64,000 nt of DNA. It comes from Bacteroidota bacterium. GTDB lineage: Bacteria > Bacteroidota > Ignavibacteria > Ignavibacteriales > Melioribacteraceae. The stretch covers positions 1 through 64,000 of the forward strand of contig JAHJUE010000023.1 in NCBI GenBank assembly GCA_018829205.1, written 5' to 3'. The notes beneath the pieces were generated by a model. That model was given only the letters and a program-made list of their open reading frames with translations, did no database searches and was not told the origin of the DNA. Shown here in pieces: positions 34,883 to 42,844 of this stretch; the first letter of the stretch is position 1; each line of letters begins with the position of its first letter. The position numbers were made by a program, and so were the translations under genes.

Positions 34883-35998
34883 TTAAGTTCTCTTATTTAT
34901 GACACTATAATATAAATTTTCCGTCTTCTTTACCATAGAATCCAATGTGTAATTCTTCATAATTTGATCGACTGCATTTTTTGAAAAAGCGGAGAATAAA
35001 AAACTATTATTTATGATTTTAATTAAACAATCTGCAGCGTCCTCTGGTTTATTAATATCATAAAGTAAACCGTTCACCGATTCTTTAACTACATCTTTAT
35101 TACCCGCAACGTTTGAAGCTATAACCGGAAGTCCAACCGCCATTGCTTCCAGAACAGCCAAAGGCAGACCTTCCCAGCGTGATGTTGAAAGATAACAATG
35201 TGATTTTAATAAATAGTACTGAGGATTTGTGACCGCACCCCAGAAAACAAAATTATCACGTACCGGACTATTTTCAATTTTACTTTTAAGTTCTTTTTTC
35301 CCTTCCCCTTCGCCTAAAACATTTATTACAAATTCTTTTGTTTTGAGTTTTGATCTCAAACTAAGCGCAATTCCAAACAGCAATCCCGAATTCTTCGCAT
35401 AATCAAAACGGGTAATTGTTATTATGTTAAATTTTTCATTTTGGCTCAAATGAGTATTAATCCTTTTCTCCGTAACCTCAACGCCGTTTTCAATTAATTC
35501 AATTCTATTTGAAACGCTAATTTTGTTTTTAAGCATTAATTCTTTTTCACTTTGAGATACTGCTATAATTTTTGAAGTGACGATTGATAATGCTCTCTCG
35601 AAAATAAGATATAAATTTCTTTTTAAGAATCCGTAACTGCCGATGTGCAGACCGTGAAAAGTATGGATGCAGCTTCTTCCGGATAATACGGAAATTAATC
35701 TTCCGTATACGCCCGCTCCTTTTCCATGTGAATGTATTATTCTTATTTTATTTTTCTTAACTACATAAATAAGTTTTAGGAGTGCAAATAACGATATTTT
35801 CCTGTGAGGTATTTTAGTAATTCTGCTTCGTCCCGCCAGCCTTGAATATTTTTCATAGTAAGGGAAATCATCAGGACAAGCGAAATAATTTTCAAATTCG
35901 TTTGATAGATATTTTGCGAGTTTATATAAGTGTTCCGGTCCGCCGCCAAAATCAGCCCTAACAGTAATGAATAGAATTTTTATTTTTTCCTTATTCAA
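34883..35998 (-). CDS. GT4-family glycosyltransferase
   Basis: A 371-residue GT-B glycosyltransferase. The N-terminal domain holds the FGGGPEHLYKLAKYL loop and HSHGKGAGVYGRL. The donor domain has ITRFDYAKNSGL, the EX7E motif in WEGLPLAVLEAMA and GLPVIASNVAG. It is not closely similar to the neighbouring GT4. The start appears to be TTG at 35998, because an in-frame TAG lies five codons upstream and no ATG or GTG intervenes. About 150 bases of non-coding sequence separate it from the polymerase/ligase gene upstream, so it may have its own promoter. Confidence 0.9.
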   Translation of the reverse strand: MNKEKIKILFITVRADFGGGPEHLYKLAKYLSNEFENYFACPDDFPYYEKYSRLAGRSRITKIPHRKISLFALLKLIYVVKKNKIRIIHSHGKGAGVYGRLISVLSGRSCIHTFHGLHIGSYGFLKRNLYLIFERALSIVTSKIIAVSQSEKELMLKNKISVSNRIELIENGVEVTEKRINTHLSQNEKFNIITITRFDYAKNSGLLFGIALSLRSKLKTKEFVINVLGEGEGKKELKSKIENSPVRDNFVFWGAVTNPQYYLLKSHCYLSTSRWEGLPLAVLEAMAVGLPVIASNVAGNKDVVKESVNGLLYDINKPEDAADCLIKIINNSFLFSAFSKNAVDQIMKNYTLDSMVKKTENLYYSVINKRT

Positions 35999-36149
35999 AA
36001 TTTTAGCAGCCTATTTTTCCGGGTTACAGAATTTTCCGCAAGCAAGTATTTGAGATGCTGCAATGCGGGATTATATGTTTATTATTAAAGCTATTAGAAA
36101 AATTGTAAAATCGAATTACTTTAAAACAATAAATAAATCTAGTAAATAA

Positions 36150-38198
36150 TCAGGCTTTATGTTTTTCTTTATATTGAAAATAAAATGCGAAATTTAATCC
36201 AGTTATAAACCAAATCATAGTAATTATTTCATGATCGCCGAAATTCCATTCCGTTAGTCCGGCTACTAAAAATGACACAAAGCAACCGATTGCGCCTAAA
36301 GAAAATGAAGAAGCAAAAGGTATATTCTTAAGGCTATTAAATATTTTTATATTTTCGATAAATATTTTCAATAGTAGCAGAGCGACAATAATAAAACCGA
36401 AAGCTCCTAATGTTGCGAGTAGATGAACGTAATTATTATGTAAATGACCTTGGATTTCTTTATCATACTTTGATTTGTATTTTATATACAAACCAGCTAA
36501 ATCAATGTCACCCACTCCAAAAATAGGATTATCCTTAAATATTTCCCAGCCGGCAGTCCAAAGTGATATTCTTACAGTATTTGAAGGAAGGTATGGATCG
36601 AATATACTGGCTAATCTACTTCGTTTCACCTTTGTGAGGAATAAATTATTACCCTCATATGAAATTGACTGAGGTATAAAACCAGCTTCAATTTTTGAGA
36701 TTATTTTCAATGAATCGATTATATGTTTATCAATATCGTAAATTGTACCGTTTGCAGTTACGGCAAATAATTTTTGTTCTTCTTGATATAGATTATATAT
36801 TTTTTCATCGCCGGCATATTTAATATCCAAAGTTTTCTGAGAACTAAAATCATACTTTTTAATTCCGCTTTTGTCGGAAAATAATAATTCATTGTTGAAA
36901 AGTTTTATAAAATTCAGGTTACCTTCAATCGGCGGAGAATCAATAATTTCTGCGGGCAAATAGTTATTAAGTTTATAAATTTTTAGTTTTCTGTCCGTTG
37001 TAACAAGAACCATTCTTAATGAATCAATTTCAAGCAGAACGTTATTATTAATCTGAGGGAACCTTGTGCCTTTTTTATCCGCATCGAATACAGTTAATCC
37101 GCTGTCGCTGTCAAGCACATACAAATAATTGTTTCTGATTTTATAATCCCGTGTATATCCGGGCGACAACAATTCCGCATCAGTCTCAAATTGACCGTTT
37201 ATATTTTTATTAAGGAGAATAAACCGTGTATCTATTAAAGCCGCGCAATAAAGACTATCGTTCCATTTCAATAATTTTACAATAGGTTCCGGCAGCTCTA
37301 ACTTGTTAATAATTTTATTCCCGGAAAAAGTTATTAGTCCATTTTCATAATCCGATAAATAATATTTCCCGCCGTTATCCGGTAAAATATCGGAAGCTCT
37401 TCCTTCTGTATCAAAGGAAGAAGATTCGCTATAAATATTTGAATCATAGTTGTATATATAAACACTACTTCCATTTTTTGCCGAAAACACCAAGTAAACC
37501 AATGCAAGTACTACAGGCACCAAGTACAAATATTTTTTTCTAATCAATAATATAAAAACAATTCCGGCGGCTACTCCAAGCCATCCGGTCCGTTTATAAG
37601 TGGCTGCTAACGCCGCAGCCGAAATAATAAATCCCAATAAAATTATAATCTTATTTTTATAACTTCCCTTTTCATTAATTAAAAAAGCGAAGAGAAAAAT
37701 TACAGTAAAACTTAACAATTCCGAAGTTGTGATCGGATACTGAAAAACCGAAGGTCCCGAGCCGGTTATACTGAATAATCCTGTAATAAAGTATTGATAT
37801 GAGTTAAATAAATAAATTGCCGCGCTAATAACGGCAAAACTGATATAAATTTTGAAGAATAATTTCGTTTTTTCTTTTGAATCCGCGGAAGCAATTATAA
37901 TATATACTACAGGGAGCAGTAATACTCTTTTTAATAAATTATTAAATGACTGCGGCAGGTTTTCAGAAAATATAGTAGATAATATTTCGGCTGAAATAAA
38001 AAGAATGAAAAATATTTCCAGTCCATTTTTTTTAAAAGCGTTTTCTTTTAATATGGATGATTTAATAACTATAAAAATCAGCGCCCCGTAGTAACCTAAC
38101 TGGTTTACAAATATGGAATTAGTTAAACTGGCTAAAAATACTACGGTAAAAAATAATATTATGTTATCAATTAATTTGATCGATGATACATTTTTCAA
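36150..38198 (-). CDS. O-antigen ligase/polymerase-family protein with beta-propeller-like insertion
   Basis: A 682-residue inner-membrane protein. Residues 1-240 form about nine or ten membrane helices. Residues 543-682 carry the Wzy_C signature RISLWTAGWEIFKDNPIFGVG split around 543-563, the conserved HLHNNYVHLLATLG (585-598) and three last helices. Members join or ligate lipid-linked glycans on the periplasmic side. Between the two halves, about 241-525, the usual short periplasmic loop is replaced by some 280 residues of short repeated strands such as YLYVLDSDSGLTVFDAD and KLKIYKL, which look like a beta-propeller. The insertion may bind the glycan or an envelope partner. The gene is close to an ABC exporter and the glycosyltransferases. 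Confidence 0.82.
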   Translation of the reverse strand: MKNVSSIKLIDNIILFFTVVFLASLTNSIFVNQLGYYGALIFIVIKSSILKENAFKKNGLEIFFILFISAEILSTIFSENLPQSFNNLLKRVLLLPVVYIIIASADSKEKTKLFFKIYISFAVISAAIYLFNSYQYFITGLFSITGSGPSVFQYPITTSELLSFTVIFLFAFLINEKGSYKNKIIILLGFIISAAALAATYKRTGWLGVAAGIVFILLIRKKYLYLVPVVLALVYLVFSAKNGSSVYIYNYDSNIYSESSSFDTEGRASDILPDNGGKYYLSDYENGLITFSGNKIINKLELPEPIVKLLKWNDSLYCAALIDTRFILLNKNINGQFETDAELLSPGYTRDYKIRNNYLYVLDSDSGLTVFDADKKGTRFPQINNNVLLEIDSLRMVLVTTDRKLKIYKLNNYLPAEIIDSPPIEGNLNFIKLFNNELLFSDKSGIKKYDFSSQKTLDIKYAGDEKIYNLYQEEQKLFAVTANGTIYDIDKHIIDSLKIISKIEAGFIPQSISYEGNNLFLTKVKRSRLASIFDPYLPSNTVRISLWTAGWEIFKDNPIFGVGDIDLAGLYIKYKSKYDKEIQGHLHNNYVHLLATLGAFGFIIVALLLLKIFIENIKIFNSLKNIPFASSFSLGAIGCFVSFLVAGLTEWNFGDHEIITMIWFITGLNFAFYFQYKEKHKA

Positions 38199-38209
38199 AT
38201 TACAATCCG

Positions 38210-40063
38210 TTAATTAAACTGCATTTCGTATAGTTTTTTATAAAGACCATTTTTTTCTTGAATAAGTGTTTGATGATCGCCGTCTTGAATAATACGGCCT
38301 TGATCCATTACAAGAATTCTATTTGCGTTTCTTATTGTGCTTAAACGGTGAGCAATTACAAAGGTAGTTCTTTCTTTCATAAGTCTCTCAATGGCTTCCT
38401 GAACAAGCAACTCCGATTCGTTGTCCAATGCGGAAGTAGCTTCGTCAAAGATCATAATAGGAGGATTTTTCAGCAAGGCTCGTGCAATAGAAATTCTTTG
38501 TCTTTGTCCGCCGGATAGTTTAGTTCCTCTTTCGCCGATTATAGTTTCATATCCGTGAGGCAGTTCAAGAATAAAATCATGAGCATTAGCGGCTTTAGCG
38601 GCTGCGATAATTTTTTCTTCGGGGTAATCTGTAAACCCGTATGCTATATTATTTATTACTGATTCATTAAACAATACTATTTCTTGCGTTACAATTCCCA
38701 TTAATTTTCGGAGATCTTCAATTTTAATTTCTCTGGAATCAATTCCGTCAAATAATATTTGTCCGCCAGTCGGATCATAAAATCTTGGTATTAAATCTAC
38801 GAGAGTAGATTTTCCAGCGCCGCTGCTTCCAACAAGTGCAATTATTTGACCTTTATTTACCTCAAAATTTATATCGTTTAGAATAAGTTCATCCGAATCG
38901 TCATAATGGAAAAATATATTCATGAATGAGATCTTAGAATTAAAGGTATCAATTGAAACGGCATTTTGTATGTTTCTAATTTTAGGTTCTGTTTCCAATA
39001 TTTCAAATATTCTGTCGGCCGCTGCGCTTGATTCCTGAATTTTATTATTAACACTGCTTAATTCTTTTACGGGAGGCATGATGCTGAAAATCGCGAAAAG
39101 AAATCCGAGAAACTCACTTGCTTTTAAAGTGCCTTCCTGTAAAACAAGATGACCGCCGTAATAAATTATTGCAACACCAACAACCACACTTAAAAATTCT
39201 GTAATAGGAGCGGCGGCGTTTCTTATGCGCACCATTTTTAGTACAGTTTTTCTAAGCTTGTTTGTTTGATTTATAAACTTTTTGTTTTCATAATTTTCCA
39301 TGCCGAATGCTTTAACAATTTTGACACCGGAAATAGTCTCATGAAGAATCGTTGTTAAATCGGCCATTTTTTCCTGTAGTATTGTACTTTGTTTTCGGAG
39401 AATTAATCCAATCCATGAAATAAAAAACAATGAGAAAGGCAGAACTGCAAAAGAGAATAATGTAAGTCTCCAGCTTATTGAAAAAGCTATTCCTAAAAAA
39501 ACAATTATTGTTAACGGTTCTCTAACAAGATTAAGAAAAACGGTTGACACACTAGTCTGCACAACATAAACATCATTAACAATTCTTGAAATTAAATTAC
39601 CAGTTTTCTCACCTTTAAAGTAGCTCATAGGAAGTTTATGTAGATGTTTATAGGCTGCATCTCTTAAATCTTTTATAACTCCCTGTTCAACAAAAGCGAG
39701 AAAAAATGCCTGGAAATAAGCGAAGATATTTTTACCCAAAAACGCAATAAAAATCAACAAACAGATTTTTAAAAGAACCTCACTTTGATCGCCTGAAAAA
39801 ATATAATTTTTAATATCTTCTGTAAAAGATGTAATTTGTTCATTTAATTCCGGTGGAATAATAATACTATCATTAGCGTTATCAGATTTTTTTTCGATAG
39901 AAATGCTTTCGGTACCACTATTAAAAAGGGTTTCAAGCAAAGGTATGGTTAAATAAACAGAAGCTCCGTTAAGCAATGCATAAAGAACCGTGCAAATTAT
40001 AGAAACGCCCAAATGTTTCCAATACGGCTTCACATAATTAAGTATCTTATAATATGTTTTCAA
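38210..40063 (-). CDS. MsbA-like ABC exporter
   Basis: A 617-residue half-transporter with its membrane and ATPase domains in one chain. Six membrane helices span about 15-340 with a long periplasmic loop after the first. The nucleotide-binding domain has Walker A GSSGAGKST, signature LSGGQRQRIS, Walker B IMIFDEATSALD and the H-loop VIAHRLST. The family includes MsbA, the lipid A-core flippase, and lipid-linked oligosaccharide flippases. The polysaccharide context makes either plausible. The start is TTG at 40063, directly after the TGA of the lipoprotein gene, so it is probably translationally coupled. Confidence 0.92.
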   Translation of the reverse strand: MKTYYKILNYVKPYWKHLGVSIICTVLYALLNGASVYLTIPLLETLFNSGTESISIEKKSDNANDSIIIPPELNEQITSFTEDIKNYIFSGDQSEVLLKICLLIFIAFLGKNIFAYFQAFFLAFVEQGVIKDLRDAAYKHLHKLPMSYFKGEKTGNLISRIVNDVYVVQTSVSTVFLNLVREPLTIIVFLGIAFSISWRLTLFSFAVLPFSLFFISWIGLILRKQSTILQEKMADLTTILHETISGVKIVKAFGMENYENKKFINQTNKLRKTVLKMVRIRNAAAPITEFLSVVVGVAIIYYGGHLVLQEGTLKASEFLGFLFAIFSIMPPVKELSSVNNKIQESSAAADRIFEILETEPKIRNIQNAVSIDTFNSKISFMNIFFHYDDSDELILNDINFEVNKGQIIALVGSSGAGKSTLVDLIPRFYDPTGGQILFDGIDSREIKIEDLRKLMGIVTQEIVLFNESVINNIAYGFTDYPEEKIIAAAKAANAHDFILELPHGYETIIGERGTKLSGGQRQRISIARALLKNPPIMIFDEATSALDNESELLVQEAIERLMKERTTFVIAHRLSTIRNANRILVMDQGRIIQDGDHQTLIQEKNGLYKKLYEMQFN

Positions 40064-41299
40064 TCAATAACCGATATATTCTGATTTAATATAGTTTAAT
40101 CCGCAGCCTCCGTAAACCGATAATGTATCGAAGGGCATACGCTTTTTATAGTTATAAATAATTATCTGCGAATCATTAAGATTCCAGCTATCAAATATAA
40201 GCAAATCGCCGTGTACAATAAAATTCAGAGCCCCGCTGTTATTAAATTCTTTTATTATCGAAGCCCCATCAGTTTCGATCAGCAATAATTTAGAATCTTC
40301 ATCATTGGCAGGATTCTTAAAACTAATCATTAAATAATCTTCATCCCTGCTCCATTCAATTTTCCCAGGCTCCAATTCCGAGGAAAAAACAAAATCTCTT
40401 TTGTTCTTATCATAATTATTCAGGAAATAAGAAATTGAAGAATCGCTTCCTTCGGCTTTTAAGAAATATTTTCTATTTGGGGAAACAAGCCTAGGAAGAG
40501 GTAAACGCGGCACAGGATATCCGTCATTTAAAATATTATAGATTTTTTCACTCGATTCTATTTTAACGCCTTTCGCATTGTATGTGTTTTTAATCTGTAT
40601 TAAATCTGAAGTATTTGTAGAATCGAGTATATTAAAATAAACATTGTAATACCACGAGGAATCAAATTCAGAGAATACTTGAAGACCTTTTCCTATTTTT
40701 TCAAGTCTTTTTATTGTATTGTCATAAATATTAAATTTATATACGCGTACATCTGTTATATAAGGAAATCCGGCATCACGTCCGTAAGTAAGCGCTGTAT
40801 AAAAATAAGCAGGACTAAAATTCTTTGGATAAGATAAGTTTAATATTTTCCTACCCCATTTGCTCCAGATAATTCGCTTCTTCTTTTTCAGCAGATCATA
40901 TTTAAATAAAGCCGGTCTGTTAAAATCTTCTCCTAGAAACGGGACATAGCGGTATTCATCATAAACTTTTACACTATCGCCATAATAAATTGAATACTCG
41001 CCAATTAGAGAATCGCAGAAGTAATTAAAGGCTTTTTCTCCCGCCGACAGCGAAGAGTTAAAATATCCTATATTTATTGTGTAAAAGTCATCATCGTTAA
41101 TTAGAAATAGCGAATCGGAAATTATATTTTTGAGATGATTTTTTAATGAGTCGGCTTGATAAATATTTAATTCATTACTTATCCTGATCGAATAAGGTTT
41201 TGGTATTACATAATTAATTTTGCTGTTATCCGAACAGGACCAGATAATAATTAAAGCAAGAAGATACAATAAATTTTTTTTAATATTCTTTTTTTTCAC
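40064..41299 (-). CDS. Lipoprotein of unknown function with propeller-like repeats
   Basis: A 411-residue lipoprotein. The start is taken as GTG 41299, which overlaps the protease stop as GTGA; an upstream in-frame ATG would place a long hydrophilic leader before the signal. The signal is basic then hydrophobic and ends IIIWSC, a lipobox, so the cysteine is the lipid anchor. The mature protein has repeated short strand motifs, including PNRKYFLKAE, WSRDEDYLMISF and KLLLIETDG, in the style of TolB/WD40-like propellers. I do not recognise a named family. Position between the M50 protease and the ABC exporter suggests an envelope role. Confidence 0.72.
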   Translation of the reverse strand: MKKKNIKKNLLYLLALIIIWSCSDNSKINYVIPKPYSIRISNELNIYQADSLKNHLKNIISDSLFLINDDDFYTINIGYFNSSLSAGEKAFNYFCDSLIGEYSIYYGDSVKVYDEYRYVPFLGEDFNRPALFKYDLLKKKKRIIWSKWGRKILNLSYPKNFSPAYFYTALTYGRDAGFPYITDVRVYKFNIYDNTIKRLEKIGKGLQVFSEFDSSWYYNVYFNILDSTNTSDLIQIKNTYNAKGVKIESSEKIYNILNDGYPVPRLPLPRLVSPNRKYFLKAEGSDSSISYFLNNYDKNKRDFVFSSELEPGKIEWSRDEDYLMISFKNPANDEDSKLLLIETDGASIIKEFNNSGALNFIVHGDLLIFDSWNLNDSQIIIYNYKKRMPFDTLSVYGGCGLNYIKSEYIGY

Positions 41300-41949
41300 G
41301 CGATGTTCTTTATTAAAAGAAACATTTTTAATATATAATTTACAACGGAGAAAAAATAATCCCATAACGGACTATATATAAATAAAAATAATATGAAAGT
41401 CCCGTAAAAACCCAGACTTAACAGTTTGGCGGTATATTTGTTAGGAAATAAATCATATAATATGTGCGAACCGTCAAGAGGAGGAAAGGGCAATAAATTA
41501 AAAGCGAAAAGAAATATGTTAAAAAACACGCCGAACCATAAAACATTTTTTATTAATTCAAAACCATCCGGAATTAAATTATCAATTAAGGCAAAAAATA
41601 AAAAGAATAATACTGCAAGAACAAAATTTGATATTGGCCCGGCTGCAGAAACCAAAGCATCGTCTTTAAGCGGATCCTTAAAATTATTTCTGTTTACAGG
41701 AACAGGTTTAGCCCATCCGATTAATGCAAATCCCGATGCAAACGCCATAATAGGCATAAGAACACTGCCTACAAGATCAATATGTTTTAACGGGTTTAAT
41801 GTCATACGTCCGAGATCTTTAGCCGTTGAATCTCCTTTTTTATTTGCGGTATATGCATGCGCAAATTCATGGACAGCTAACGACACAAAAAATATAGGTA
41901 GAAAGTATAAAAATGAAATAAGGCGCTCACTAACTTGAATATCAGGCAT
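41296..41949 (-). CDS. Site-2 protease-like M50 family metallopeptidase
   Basis: A 217-residue integral membrane zinc protease. The zinc motif HEFAH is at 27-31 in the first membrane helices, and the third ligand lies in FNLLPFPPLDGSHIL near residue 150. It lacks a PDZ domain, so it belongs with the compact YwhC/sporulation factor IVFB-like group rather than RseP. These enzymes cut substrates within the membrane. The start overlaps xer by eight bases and the end overlaps the lipoprotein gene, so the three are tightly linked. The substrate is unknown. Confidence 0.9.
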   Translation of the reverse strand: MPDIQVSERLISFLYFLPIFFVSLAVHEFAHAYTANKKGDSTAKDLGRMTLNPLKHIDLVGSVLMPIMAFASGFALIGWAKPVPVNRNNFKDPLKDDALVSAAGPISNFVLAVLFFLFFALIDNLIPDGFELIKNVLWFGVFFNIFLFAFNLLPFPPLDGSHILYDLFPNKYTAKLLSLGFYGTFILFLFIYSPLWDYFFSVVNYILKMFLLIKNIA

Positions 41950-42844
41950 CTTCTTTTTCCCTTGGATGAAAATCTCTATAAACTTGTTTTATATACTCTC
42001 TATCAATATGCGTATAAATTTGAGTTGTTGATATATCTGCGTGTCCAAGCATTTCCTGCACTGCACGTAGATCAGCCCCTCCTTCCAGCAAATGAGTTGC
42101 AAAAGAATGGCGGAATGTATGCGGGTGCACTTCTTTTTCTATACCGGCTTCTTTGGTATAATTATCAACAATTTTCCATACGCCCATACGCGATAGTTTT
42201 GTTCCCCGGGAATTGAGAAAAACAAAGTTGCGGCTTTTGGATTTATTCTCTAAATAAATCCTTGATTTCATTAAATATTCCCGGCACCATTTAATTGCGC
42301 TGCTACCAATGGGCACAATTCTTTGTTTTGAACCTTTGCCCAATACTCTTATAACTTCATCGTTAAAAAATAAGTCGCTTATCTTTAAGTTAATTAATTC
42401 CGAAACCCGCAGCCCCGAAGAGTATAAAATTTCCAATACAGCTTTATCTCTCAAACCTAATTTATTGTTAATGTCGGGCAGGTCCAATATTTTATCAATT
42501 TCATTTACAGATAAAACAGCTGGAAGTTTTCTTGAGATTTTAGTTGAAGACAGGTTTTCCGCAGGGTTTTTTTCAACATATTTATTTTTGAACAGATATT
42601 TGAAGAAACCTTTAAGAGAAGATAAATATCTAGCCGTTGTTGAAGAACCAACTCCTTCTTCTTTCTGATTTTGAAAAAACGAAACAATAAGATCTGAATT
42701 AACATTGTTCCAATCTTTAATTTTTTTTTCTTCTATAAATTCCAAAAATTTATTTAAATCTGTTCCATAAGAAGCAACGGAATTATCGGACAGATTTTTT
42801 TCAAGCTTAATTACGCTTAGATATTCTTTTAAGAAGTCTTGCAT
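41942..42844 (-). CDS. xerD: Tyrosine recombinase XerD/XerC type
   Basis: A 300-residue site-specific recombinase that resolves chromosome dimers at dif. The N-terminal SAM-like core-binding domain (about 1-85) is followed by the catalytic domain with R146, K170, H242, R245, H268 and nucleophile Y277 (TTQIYTH). Length and spacing are those of housekeeping Xer proteins. It lies in a run of core genes, with no direct repeats, integrase-type arm domain or cargo nearby, so it is not a mobile-element integrase. The ATG overlaps the HD-protein stop as TAATG. Confidence 0.92.
   Translation of the reverse strand: MQDFLKEYLSVIKLEKNLSDNSVASYGTDLNKFLEFIEEKKIKDWNNVNSDLIVSFFQNQKEEGVGSSTTARYLSSLKGFFKYLFKNKYVEKNPAENLSSTKISRKLPAVLSVNEIDKILDLPDINNKLGLRDKAVLEILYSSGLRVSELINLKISDLFFNDEVIRVLGKGSKQRIVPIGSSAIKWCREYLMKSRIYLENKSKSRNFVFLNSRGTKLSRMGVWKIVDNYTKEAGIEKEVHPHTFRHSFATHLLEGGADLRAVQEMLGHADISTTQIYTHIDREYIKQVYRDFHPREKEDA

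Noticed and set aside
32326-40063. Polysaccharide block as a recently acquired island
   Set aside because: Base composition by eye is like the neighbours, and there are no mobile genes, repeats or tRNA genes at the edges.
41942-42844. Tyrosine recombinase as sign of an integrated element
   Set aside because: It has housekeeping Xer length and no arm-type DNA-binding domain. Neighbours are core genes, and no direct repeats or tRNA target flank it.
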